8,115 bases of DNA from assembly GCA_013813145.1 (NCBI GenBank), contig JACCSE010000055.1, positions 1-8,115 on the forward strand, in the 5' to 3' direction. The stretch's first letter is position 1, and the number at the start of each line of letters is the position of its first letter. The stretch is from Gemmatimonadales bacterium. Lineage in GTDB: Bacteria; Gemmatimonadota; Gemmatimonadetes; Gemmatimonadales; GWC2-71-9. Of the stretch, positions 1 to 6,867 are shown piece after piece. The position numbers and the translations under genes are program-made. The notes beneath the pieces are model-generated. The model made no database searches, was not told where the DNA came from, and worked only from the letters and a program-made list of their open reading frames with translations.

Positions 1-2
1 GG

Positions 3-1961
3 ATCGATCTCGATGCGCTTGACCCCCGCCCCCCGGGCCACCCGAATGGTGGTCCGCTTGCTGCCGTCGAACCACACCTTGGCCGGGACCGTCAGGCTGT
101 CGGTGTCGCCATCGGTATGAGTCACGACCAGATGCACCGGCATCGGCGCGCGGCCCTCGTTCGAGACGGCGACCTCCAGCGAGTCACCCACGGTCACGAC
201 GGTGTCGATGGCTTGGTCGAGCTTCCAGGTCTCAAAGAGCCAGGTCCGCCAGAACCAGGAGAGATCCTGTCCCGAGACGTTCTCGAAGGTGTTGAACAGA
301 TCGTACGGGGTGGGATGCTTGTACTCCCACCGGCGGCCGTACTCCCGGAGCGCGCGGTTGAAGGTCTCCTCGCCCAGCACCCCGCGGAGCGCCACCATGA
401 CCGTGGCCATCTTGTAGTAGCTCGCCACTCCGTAGGACTGGTAGCTGGGATAGCGGTCGCCGTGCCGCATCAGCTCGACCTCCCCGCCCGCTGCGGCCAG
501 GCTGACGTAGGGCTGGCGGTTCCGGGCCTCGTCGTCGAATCCTTTGAAGAAGTCGGCCATCCCCTGCGACTGGTTGAACTGGGTGACCCCCTCGTCCATC
601 CAGGCGTAGCGCTTCTCGTCGGAGCCGACGATCATCGGGAACCACATGTGCCCGATCTCGTGGTTGGTCACCTCGTACAGGCCGAGGGTGTCCCACTGCC
701 CCCCGATGCAGGTCATCATCGGATATTCCATCCCGCCGCAGGAGGTGGGACCATCCACCGCCGTCATGTGGGGATAGGGATAGGGCCAGAGGTACTCCGA
801 GAAGAATTCGACCGAGTGCTGCCCGTAGCGGGCGGTCTGGCCCCAGTTGCTCCGCCGCATTTCCGGGCGGTAGAAGGCCTGAGCCAGAGCGGTGTCGGCC
901 TGGCCGTCGCCGTCGGGGTCGCCGACCGCGGCGGGCGCGGCGTCCCAGAGGTAATTCGCCGAGGTGCCCCAGGCGAAGTCGCGCACGTTTTCGGCGCGGA
1001 AGCGCCAGGTGAGCTTCCCGTCCCGTCCGGCGGCGGTGGACTTGCCCGGCCCCCGGTCCGCCTCGCGGACGACCTGAACCACGCCCGTGGCGTGGGCGGC
1101 GGAGTCGAGCCGGGCGCGGGTCTGCTTCGAGAGCACGTCGTCCGGGTTGAGCAGGCGGCCGGTGCCCGTCACCAGCCATCCTTCGGGCACGGTGAGGGAG
1201 ACGTCGTAGTTGCCGTAGCCCATGTAGAACTCGGCGTTGCCCAGATATTGGTCGATCTGCCACCCGTTGACGTCGTCGTACACCGCCATCTGGGGGTACC
1301 AGTAGCTGATGAAGTACACCTCGCCGTCCTGGCCGCCGCGCGGGGCGCCGTCCGGGGGCACCCGAAGCCGCCAGTTCATCGCCAGCTCGGCCTTGGCACC
1401 GGGAGCCAGGGGCCGGGGCAGGCGGAGCTCCATGATGGTACCGTTCACGCTGTAGCCGGGGCCCTGACCCTCGCCGCTCTCAGTCAGGGTCAACTCGGTC
1501 CCCTGCGCGGTCACCCGGGCCAGCTCCACTCCTTCGACCGCCCAGGGGACGTCGGTGTTGTGGCGCGACCGTGGCGAGAAGAGGTTACCGAGCAGGTGGA
1601 CGTATACGGTGGCGAGGGTGTCGGGCGAGCGATTGTGGTAGCTGATGCTGCCCTGGCCCGAGAGCCGCTTGGAGACGGGGTTGAGCTCGGCGCTGAGGCG
1701 GTACTCGGACCACTGTTGCCAATACTGGGGTCCGGGTTGTCCCGTGCGGAGCCGGGTCCCCCCGGCCAGCGCGCTCTCGAAGCCCTCCAGGACGGGGATC
1801 TCCATGGCGCGGGCGCCCGCGGCCGGGACGGCCGACGAGTGCGCCGGGGCCGGTGCCGTACCCGCCGAGCTGGCGCGGCCCGAGCTGCAACCAGCCATCG
1901 CGAGGGAGAGGAGGAGTCCCGCCACTACTACCCGAGGGCGGCTTGTTGCAATCCGATCCAT
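3..1961 (-). CDS. M1-family zinc metallopeptidase, lipoprotein (C-terminus off the left edge)
   Basis: Predicted envelope-anchored aminopeptidase-type metalloprotease; 653 codons are visible and the frame is still open at the window edge. The N-terminus has an Arg-rich start, a hydrophobic stretch (residues 11-23) and a lipobox-like MAGC with Cys25, so it should be a lipoprotein. An N-terminal beta domain begins near residue 78. The substrate-binding motif is GGMEY (409-413). The zinc site is complete: HEIGH at 434-438 and Glu457, the 18-residue spacing of HEXXH-X18-E in M1 enzymes. Tyr515 in SYYKMA aligns by position with the family's catalytic tyrosine. GGMEY replaces the classical GxMEN, common in the large bacterial M1 lipoproteins but leaving exact exopeptidase specificity open. 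The ATG at 1961 is chosen because GGAG lies just upstream and the signal peptide follows directly. It is divergent from htrA. The family call is secure; the substrate is unknown. Confidence 0.93.
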   Translation of the reverse strand, partial: MDRIATSRPRVVVAGLLLSLAMAGCSSGRASSAGTAPAPAHSSAVPAAGARAMEIPVLEGFESALAGGTRLRTGQPGPQYWQQWSEYRLSAELNPVSKRLSGQGSISYHNRSPDTLATVYVHLLGNLFSPRSRHNTDVPWAVEGVELARVTAQGTELTLTESGEGQGPGYSVNGTIMELRLPRPLAPGAKAELAMNWRLRVPPDGAPRGGQDGEVYFISYWYPQMAVYDDVNGWQIDQYLGNAEFYMGYGNYDVSLTVPEGWLVTGTGRLLNPDDVLSKQTRARLDSAAHATGVVQVVREADRGPGKSTAAGRDGKLTWRFRAENVRDFAWGTSANYLWDAAPAAVGDPDGDGQADTALAQAFYRPEMRRSNWGQTARYGQHSVEFFSEYLWPYPYPHMTAVDGPTSCGGMEYPMMTCIGGQWDTLGLYEVTNHEIGHMWFPMIVGSDEKRYAWMDEGVTQFNQSQGMADFFKGFDDEARNRQPYVSLAAAGGEVELMRHGDRYPSYQSYGVASYYKMATVMVALRGVLGEETFNRALREYGRRWEYKHPTPYDLFNTFENVSGQDLSWFWRTWLFETWKLDQAIDTVVTVGDSLEVAVSNEGRAPMPVHLVVTHTDGDTDSLTVPAKVWFDGSKRTTIRVARGAGVKRIEID

Positions 1962-2012
1962 CAGCTTCTCCGGCTGTCGTCGAGGTCTGGGCGGCTCTCC
2001 GCCCGGCGGCGG

Positions 2013-2041
2013 ATGATGGCCGGGCAGGTCGGCTCTGGCAA
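2013..2041 (-). promoter_or_regulatory. Candidate sigma70-type promoter for the M1 peptidase gene
   Basis: On the minus strand, TTGCCA (2041-2036) is followed after exactly 17 bases by CATCAT (2018-2013). These match TTGACA at 5 of 6 and TATAAT at 4 of 6 positions. Transcription would start near 2005, giving a leader of about 45 bases ahead of the ATG at 1961. In GC-rich DNA such matches occur by chance, so this is a candidate only. I found no comparably good pair facing htrA in the same intergenic region. Confidence 0.3.
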
Positions 2042-2091
2042 GGCTGGGCGTCGCGACGCTCGGCCGCTACCGAGCATCTTGAAGAAAGTTC

Positions 2092-2109
2092 GGGAGCCAT
2101 TCGGCTCTC
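2092..2109 (+). other. Hairpin in the htrA leader
   Basis: GGGAGCC (2092-2098) can pair with GGCTCTC (2103-2109) around a four-base ATTC loop. This gives seven pairs including one G-U wobble. It ends about 20 bases before the AAGGAG ribosome binding site of htrA, so it does not itself hide that site. It could be a leader-stabilising structure or a dyad in the divergent promoter region; no function can be assigned from sequence alone. Confidence 0.35.
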
Positions 2110-2141
2110 TCATGAGACTCAAAGGCGCCAAGGAGATGCAC

Positions 2142-3706
2142 ATGTCGGATGGTTGGTTGCGCCGGCTCAGAGCCGGCAGTGTCGGGATCGCGTCCCTCGC
2201 GGGCCTGGGGGTCGCCGGGATGATCTATCTGCCCGGGGCCACCGCACAGCAGCAGGACTCGCGCTACGCGGTGGAGCAGCCGACGGCGCCCCCCGCCGGG
2301 ACGGCGAACCTGCTGTCGCTCAGCGAGGCGTTCGCCTCGGTGGCCGAAACGGTCAAGCCAAGCGTGGTCTTCATCAAGTCCGGCAGGGCGCCGGAGGCTG
2401 AGGACGGCCGGAACCGGGCTCAGCCCCAGGTGCCGCCGGGCTTCGAAGAGTTCTTCCCTCGTTTCCGCGCGCCGGGCCCCGAGTTCCAGGAGAACGCCGG
2501 ATCCGGCTTCGTGGTTTCGCGCGACGGATACATCCTCACCAACGAGCACGTGGTCGACGGCTCGGATCAGGTCACCGTGCGGCTGCTCGACCGCCGGGAG
2601 TTCAAGGCTAAGGTCGTCGGGACCGACCCGAGCACCGATCTGGCCGTCCTCAAGATCGAGGCGCAAAACCTCACCCCGGCCCCACTGGGAGACAGCGACG
2701 CGTCGCGGGTGGGTGAATGGGTGCTCGCCGTCGGTAACCCGCTGGGCGAGAACCTGACGTTCACCGTCACCTCCGGGATCATCAGCGCGAAGGGCCGGAG
2801 CCTGGCCCTTCCCAACGCCAGCGACCGCAGCATTCAGGACTTCATCCAGACCGACGCGGCGATCAACCCGGGCAACTCGGGCGGGCCGCTGGTAAGCGTG
2901 CGGGGTCAGGTCATCGGGGTGAACTCCGCGATCGCGAGCCGCACCGGGTTCTACTCGGGATACGGTTTCGCCATCCCGATCAACCTCGCCCGCCGGGTGA
3001 TGACCAGCTCATCAAGAACGGCGAGGTCCGCCGCTCCGCGCTCGGCATCACCGTGCGCAATGCCTCGGCCAACGATGCGGCCTACGTCGGCCTTCCCGAC
3101 ATCCGCGGCGTCCTGGTCGAGGACTTCGGCAGCGATGCGGCCCCCGCCAAGGCGGCCGGCCTCGAGCCGGGCGACATCATCATCTCGGTGGACGGGAAGC
3201 GGGTCGAGTATGTGGGACAGCTTCAGCAGCAGGTCGCCTTCCGCCAGCCTGGCGAGACGGTGAAGATCGAGGTGGCACGGAAGGGCGGCGTTCGGAAGAC
3301 TTATGGCGTCAAGCTCCAGGCGCTGCCGGCGCCCGCCGGCCTCGCCAGCCGCGATGCCGCCGAGGACAGCGAAGGCGAGGCGGCGGGTGCGGCGGAGCTC
3401 GGCAAGCTCGGGGTGACGGTGGCTCCGGTCGGCCGGGAGGACGTGGCGCGGTTTCAGCTCTCGGCGGAGCAGCGCGGCCTCCTGGTGACCGATGTCCGGC
3501 CGGGTGGCCCCTCCTGGGGCGAATTGGTGGACGCCGAGCGCGGGGGGCCGGACATCATCCTCGAAGTCGAGCGGAAGCCGGTGAAGACCGTGGACGAGCT
3601 GCGTCAGGCGATCGCGGCGATGAAGCCGGGCGAGATCGTGAGCGTGCGGGTGTATAACCCGCAGGCGAAGACGCGGCGGATCGAGCGGATACGGCTGGGG
3701 GAGTAA
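2142..3706 (+). CDS. htrA: HtrA/DegP-family periplasmic serine protease with two PDZ domains, interrupted by a one-base frameshift
   Basis: Envelope protease/chaperone that degrades misfolded exported proteins. With one base restored after 3002 it is 521 residues, normal for two-PDZ DegP/DegQ proteins. A basic start and hydrophobic stretch (about 12-30) end in ATA before QQQ, a signal peptidase I site. The trypsin-like domain has a full triad: His136 (TNEHVV), Asp166 (STDLAVL) and Ser246 (GNSGGPL). PDZ1 spans about 299-393 with carboxylate-loop RGVLV (322-326); PDZ2 about 422-521. ATG 2142 is chosen because AAGGAG (2130-2135) sits six bases upstream; the ATG at 2136 abuts that site and would be poorly read. 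As written, the protease frame runs past Met287 (3000-3002) into unrelated sequence to a stop at 3263, giving 373 residues with no PDZ. The PDZ half resumes in another frame, open from GTG 3053 to 3706. This is either a sequencing or assembly error or a genuine lesion. No partner operon gene is visible. Confidence 0.9.
3000..3005 (+). other. Frameshift point in htrA (one base missing)
   Basis: The family-like reading is ...NLARRVM, then DQLIKNGEVRRSALGITV. The sequence gives ATG (3000-3002) followed by AC and then CAG (3005-3007). Adding one G after 3002 restores ATG-GAC-CAG and joins the protease frame to the PDZ frame with no gap in homology. There is no slippery heptamer or long homopolymer here, so programmed frameshifting is not suggested. 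A dropped G in a GG pair is typical of a base-calling or assembly error, but a real deletion cannot be excluded. Confidence 0.85.
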
Positions 3707-3715
3707 CCGGGGCGC

Positions 3716-3743
3716 GCTCGGATTGGCACGCTCGGAATGGCTC
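3716..3743 (+). repeat. Imperfect tandem duplication, two 14-base units
   Basis: GCTCGGATTGGCAC (3716-3729) is followed immediately by GCTCGGAATGGCTC (3730-3743), identical at 12 of 14 positions. It begins 10 bases after the htrA stop. The second copy contains most of the left arm of the inverted repeat described next, so the duplication may have helped build that structure. Confidence 0.5.
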
Positions 3744-3800
3744 CTGCGGCTTTCGCGAGCGCTGCTCCGTGGGCGCGCGCGAGGGCGGCGGAGCCGTTCC
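3734..3800. terminator. Long inverted repeat between convergent genes, possible bidirectional terminator
   Basis: GGAATGGCTCC (3734-3744) pairs with GGAGCCGTTCC (3790-3800) over 11 consecutive pairs, one of them a U-G wobble. The 45-base interior can pair further, for example TCGCG (3753-3757) with CGCGA (3778-3782). It lies in the gap between the stop of htrA (3706) and the stop of the minus-strand heme-propeller gene (3843), where a shared terminator is expected. No T-run follows on either strand, so it is not a classical intrinsic terminator; it may work as a transcript-end structure or with Rho. Confidence 0.4.
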
Positions 3801-3842
3801 AGGCACTTCACGCCCACACTCGTGCGCCCCCTTCCGCGCTGT

Positions 3843-5171
3843 TCAATTCGGCATCACCCGCGCGATGCGCGCCGGGATTCCCGGCGAGGCGCCATAGGCC
3901 AGCCACACGGCGCCGCTTTTCGGATCCACATCCAGGTGCCGCACCAGAGCGCCCCGGCTCGGGAGCGGATAGACGTCGAACTTTTCGGTCGCCGGATAGT
4001 ATCGGAGCAGTGCATCGGCGGCGGCGGTGCCGATCCAGAGCGAGCCGTCGCGCGGGTCAGCGCGCACCACGTACGGCACCGCGTCGGGCACCGGCAGGTC
4101 GATCTCGGTGAACTTTCCCGTCGCCGGATCCAGCCGCACCAGCCGGTTGGCCGAGTACGCCGGAATCCACACTATTCCCTTGGCGTCCAGATCGAACCGT
4201 CTCGGGCCGCTGTGGGGCGTCGGAAGGGTGAAGGTCTGGAACTTTCCGGTGCCCGGCGTTAAGACCGCCAGCCGGTTTCCGTGCAGCTCGGACATCCGGA
4301 CCCTGCCGTCCGGGCCGACGCGAAGCTCGTAGGGAATCGGTCCGCCGGGCCCCGCGGCGAGGGTGGGGTGCGGAGGCACCTCGTGAGTCGTCACCTTGCC
4401 GGTCTTCGGGTCTACGCTGCCGAGGATCTCGGGGTCGTGGGTGAAATGCCCGTTATACCAGACTTTCCCATCCCGCCCGACGCCGAGACTGTGGGCATAG
4501 ATCCCGACGTCGAAGCTCCGCCACTGCGAGTCGGCGCCGACGGTCGCCAGCTTACCCGGCATGCCCAGCACCACCCAGGGCCGCCCTTGCCCGTCCAGTT
4601 CGATGGCACGCGGGTTGGCCTGATCCACCGGGATGGGAATCTCCGCCATGGCGCCAGTCGTCGGGTTCACCCGGTAGAGGCGATGGGTGAACATGCCCGT
4701 CACCAGCACGTCGCCCGAGGACTCGACCGCGACATCGTGTGGAAGGTCCTTCGGGTCGGGCATGAGATACTCTGTGATCTCCGCCTTCGCCGAACCCCGC
4801 GGCGGCACGTCGCGGACCTCCCCCGGGCCGAGATGACGCGCCAGCCACGCCGCGGTCGCCTTCGGCTCGCGGTCCGCGGAGATGACCGGGAACGAGGTGG
4901 TCGCGCCCGCGTAGCCCAGCATCCGGGTGACTGCCTCCGCCCACTGGGCCTCGCTTCGAGGACTTCCGCTCGGCCGGGCGATTCGGTCGTCGAACTGGTG
5001 GCAGCCGGTGCAGTCGAGGATGAACTTGCGCTTGACCTCACCATCGGGCAGCCGGGAGAGCCAGGCTGAGCTGCGAGGTGGATCGGGGGGGCCGGAGTGC
5101 GGCGGAGCAGCCGCGATCAACCCGAGCGCGGTACCGCCAAGCGCGGTGGAGAGAACAGCAAGCCGCCTCAC
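3843..5171 (-). CDS. Secreted c-type heme protein with virginiamycin-B-lyase-like beta-propeller
   Basis: Predicted exported protein of 442 residues. It starts MRRLAV followed by a hydrophobic stretch and an Ala-rich cleavage region, a typical signal peptide. A short cytochrome-like segment holds one CTGCH heme-attachment motif (54-58); Met84 in RMLGYAG is a possible sixth ligand. From about residue 130 to the end are repeated propeller blades of the kind PHDVAV...DG.VW...NRL.RLDPATGKF, resembling the Vgb/SMP-30/NHL propellers. Antibiotic lyase activity should not be inferred: most relatives are uncharacterised and Vgb itself carries no heme. A redox or sensing role in the periplasm is more plausible. 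I chose GTG 5171 because it overlaps the upstream gene's TGA as GTGA and directly precedes the signal peptide. An upstream GTG at 5198 would add nine residues and a 31-base overlap. Neither has a clear Shine-Dalgarno, which fits translational coupling. Confidence 0.85.
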   Translation of the reverse strand: MRRLAVLSTALGGTALGLIAAAPPHSGPPDPPRSSAWLSRLPDGEVKRKFILDCTGCHQFDDRIARPSGSPRSEAQWAEAVTRMLGYAGATTSFPVISADREPKATAAWLARHLGPGEVRDVPPRGSAKAEITEYLMPDPKDLPHDVAVESSGDVLVTGMFTHRLYRVNPTTGAMAEIPIPVDQANPRAIELDGQGRPWVVLGMPGKLATVGADSQWRSFDVGIYAHSLGVGRDGKVWYNGHFTHDPEILGSVDPKTGKVTTHEVPPHPTLAAGPGGPIPYELRVGPDGRVRMSELHGNRLAVLTPGTGKFQTFTLPTPHSGPRRFDLDAKGIVWIPAYSANRLVRLDPATGKFTEIDLPVPDAVPYVVRADPRDGSLWIGTAAADALLRYYPATEKFDVYPLPSRGALVRHLDVDPKSGAVWLAYGASPGIPARIARVMPN

Positions 5172-5611
5172 CCGCCCCGTCCAGGCTTCTGCTCCCACAG
5201 AACGTTCACGATCACCCAGCGGCCGTCGACCTTGGCGAGCTGCATGTAGTCGATCCAGTCGGCCATGATCGTCTTGACGCTCGCGGCGTTGCCGAACACA
5301 TCCAGAATCCTGACCTCCCTCTGCCGGCGATTCTCCGGCGTGCTCTTGCCGAAGCCGCGGCGGGTGGCGTTCACCAGCGCGGTGGCGCCCATGTTATCCA
5401 GCACGCTCCGGCCGGTGGCGGTATCGGCGACCACGATCCGCTTCACCAGCTCGGGGTGGAGCGCGCGGTTCATCCGGTCGGCGTTGCCTCCGTACCATCC
5501 CTCGACGTAGTCGAGCGCGGTGGCGCGGATGGCGGCGGAATCGGCGGCGCTCTGGGCGGCGGCCGGCGCGGCGGCGAGGAGCGTCAGCAGCAGGATGGGG
5601 CGACGGAGCAT
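5168..5611 (-). CDS. Secreted NTF2-like protein of the putative lumazine-binding (Lumazine_bd_2) type
   Basis: A 147-residue protein with a clean signal peptide (MLRRPILLLTLL, then AAAPAAAQS with cleavage likely after residue 19). The mature part has the landmarks of the NTF2-like Lumazine_bd_2 group: an early DYVEGWY helix, HPELVKR, and a late pair of strands ending DGRWVIVNVLW. Proteins of this fold are small cone-shaped domains that bind ligands or serve as subunits; lumazine binding is only the family name and is not demonstrated here. It is first of a two-gene unit: its TGA overlaps the GTG of the heme-propeller gene by four bases, so the two proteins are probably made together. The ATG at 5611 has GAGG about ten bases upstream, a rather long spacing. 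Family assignment is firm; function is unknown. Confidence 0.85.
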   Translation of the reverse strand: MLRRPILLLTLLAAAPAAAQSAADSAAIRATALDYVEGWYGGNADRMNRALHPELVKRIVVADTATGRSVLDNMGATALVNATRRGFGKSTPENRRQREVRILDVFGNAASVKTIMADWIDYMQLAKVDGRWVIVNVLWEQKPGRGG

Positions 5612-5630
5612 GGGGCGTGATCCTCGTAGG

Positions 5631-5653
5631 AGTGGGTCAGGAAGGTACCCACT
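5631..5653. promoter_or_regulatory. Seven-base dyad upstream of the NTF2-like gene
   Basis: AGTGGGT (5631-5637) and ACCCACT (5647-5653) form a perfect inverted repeat around nine bases, starting 20 bases upstream of the ATG at 5611. It could be an operator or a leader hairpin. A second, smaller dyad, CCTCA (5692-5696) with TGAGG (5699-5703), lies further upstream. No convincing promoter hexamers were found for either flanking gene, so the role is open. Confidence 0.3.
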
Positions 5654-5780
5654 ACGGGGTTGGGGGCGGGGGCGTTTCGGGAGTCCCGTCTCCTCAAGTG
5701 AGGGCTGTCACATCTCTCCATCTTAGATCGCGCCATCATCGGCCATCGGGTCACGCAGCGTTCATCACCAGGAGGCACCA

Positions 5781-6782
5781 GTGGCAGTCAAGAAGAGCGC
5801 CGGCTCGTCCAGCGGTAAGGCAAAGGCCGAGTCCGACCGCAAGCTTCAGCGTCAGGCGGAAGGGCGCAGAGAGCAGACCGAGCAGACGAAGCCGAAGAAG
5901 GAAGGCGCGGTGCAGGCAGGCGCGCGCCGCCAGCCCGAGCTGCCGCTCCCCAAGCAGCACTTGCAGAAGCCGGGCCTGGAAAGCGAGCTGGAGCCCCGCC
6001 CCCGGTATCTCGCTCCCGACTACCGCGGATCCGGCAAGCTGGAGGACATGGTCGCGCTCATCACCGGTGGCGATTCAGGCATAGGCCGGGCGGTGGCCGT
6101 GCTCTTCGCGCGGGAGGGGGCGGACGTGGCGATCGTCTATCTCAGCGAGGACGAGGACGCGGAGGAGACCGCCCGCGCGGTCGAGGCGGAGGGCCGGCGC
6201 GCGCTCCTCATCCCGGGAGACGTGACCGATCCGGAGTTCTGCCGCGAGGCGGTGGATCAGACCGTGGGCGAGCTGGACCGGCTCGACATCCTGGTGAACA
6301 ACGCCGCCTTCCAGGAGCACGCCGAGTCGCTGGAGGACATCACCGACGAGCAGCTCGACCGAACCTTCCGCACCAACATCTACGGCTACTTCTACATGGC
6401 CCGAGCCGCGCTGCCCCGCCTGCAGGAGGGGAGCTCGATCATCAACTGCGGGTCGGTGACCGGGATCGAGGGAAGCAAGGACCTGCTGGACTACTCGGCC
6501 ACGAAGGGCGCCATTCACGCATTCACCAAGTCGCTCGCCCAGAACCTGAACGACCGCGGGATCCGGGTGAACTGCGTTGCCCCGGGTCCGGTGTGGACCC
6601 CGCTGAATCCAGCGGATCAGGACGCGGAGAAGGTCGCGAAGTTCGGCTCCGACGTGCCGATGAAGCGCCCCGCGCAGCCGGAGGAGGTGGCGCCGGCGTT
6701 CGTCTTCCTGGCCGCGCCGGTGTGCTCGAGCTACATCAGTGGGGAGATCCTGCCGGTGCTGGGGGGACAAACGGTAGGGTGA
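5781..6782 (+). CDS. SDR-family NAD(P)-dependent oxidoreductase with charged N-terminal extension (YghA/YdaD type)
   Basis: Cytoplasmic short-chain dehydrogenase/reductase of 333 residues. The Rossmann fold starts near residue 87, with glycine motif TGGDSGIGR (95-103), NNAA (173-176) and Asn199. The catalytic Ser225, Tyr238 and Lys242 are all present (YSATK), as is the PG turn after the last core strand. The segment PRYLAPDYRGSGKLEDMVALITGGDSG places it with the extended YghA/YdaD-like SDRs of stress-associated bacterial operons. The substrate is not predictable. Before the fold lie about 75 residues rich in Lys, Glu, Gln and Arg and low in hydrophobics, likely disordered and longer than the usual extension in this group. 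The GTG start at 5781 is well supported by AGGAGG (5770-5775), five bases away. Flanking genes lie on the other strand, so it appears monocistronic. Confidence 0.93.
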   Translation: MAVKKSAGSSSGKAKAESDRKLQRQAEGRREQTEQTKPKKEGAVQAGARRQPELPLPKQHLQKPGLESELEPRPRYLAPDYRGSGKLEDMVALITGGDSGIGRAVAVLFAREGADVAIVYLSEDEDAEETARAVEAEGRRALLIPGDVTDPEFCREAVDQTVGELDRLDILVNNAAFQEHAESLEDITDEQLDRTFRTNIYGYFYMARAALPRLQEGSSIINCGSVTGIEGSKDLLDYSATKGAIHAFTKSLAQNLNDRGIRVNCVAPGPVWTPLNPADQDAEKVAKFGSDVPMKRPAQPEEVAPAFVFLAAPVCSSYISGEILPVLGGQTVG

Positions 6783-6790
6783 GTCCGGAC

Positions 6791-6836
6791 GGCGGCCCGT
6801 GTGACCCTGAGCTGCATTCAGGGAGACACGGCCGCC
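6791..6836. terminator. Two-tier hairpin between convergent genes, probable bidirectional terminator
   Basis: The outer stem pairs GGCGGC (6791-6796) with GCCGCC (6831-6836), then after one bulged C pairs CGTGT (6798-6802) with ACACG (6826-6830). The inner stem pairs CCCTGA (6805-6810) with TCAGGG (6818-6823) around a seven-base loop. This structure starts nine bases after the SDR stop and ends about 30 bases before the stop of the minus-strand lipoprotein gene, the expected place for a terminator serving both. No T-run follows on either strand, so release may depend on other factors. Confidence 0.6.
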
Positions 6837-6867
6837 GGCTCCGTCCACATGTCGCCACCGTGGAACG

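Noticed and set aside
232..1263. 343-codon minus-strand frame overlapping the M1 gene.
   Set aside because: It is an out-of-frame shadow: Arg/Gly/Pro-rich with no recognisable motif, while the true frame carries HEIGH and Glu457.
2070..2090. Minus-strand GAACTT near 2085-2090 as a sigma-E-like -35 element in the htrA intergenic region.
   Set aside because: It faces away from htrA, toward the M1 gene, and no matching sigma-E-type -10 element is found at the right distance.
117..2141. Plus-strand open frame of more than 600 codons running antisense to the M1 peptidase gene and in frame with htrA, giving the look of a 1048-residue fusion protein.
   Set aside because: The opposite strand encodes a complete, recognisable M1 protein with lipobox and zinc site. 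The plus-strand frame is low-complexity and rich in Gly, Val and His, as expected of an antisense frame in GC-rich coding DNA, and htrA has its own ribosome binding site and signal peptide at 2142.
3723..5069. Plus-strand open frames opposite the heme-propeller gene.
   Set aside because: They are antisense to a gene with signal peptide, CTGCH motif and propeller repeats, and show only compositionally biased translations.
3843..5171. Calling this gene a streptogramin-resistance (virginiamycin B lyase) gene.
   Set aside because: The resemblance is to the propeller fold only; the export signal and heme-binding motif are not features of the resistance enzyme, and I could not confirm its catalytic residues.
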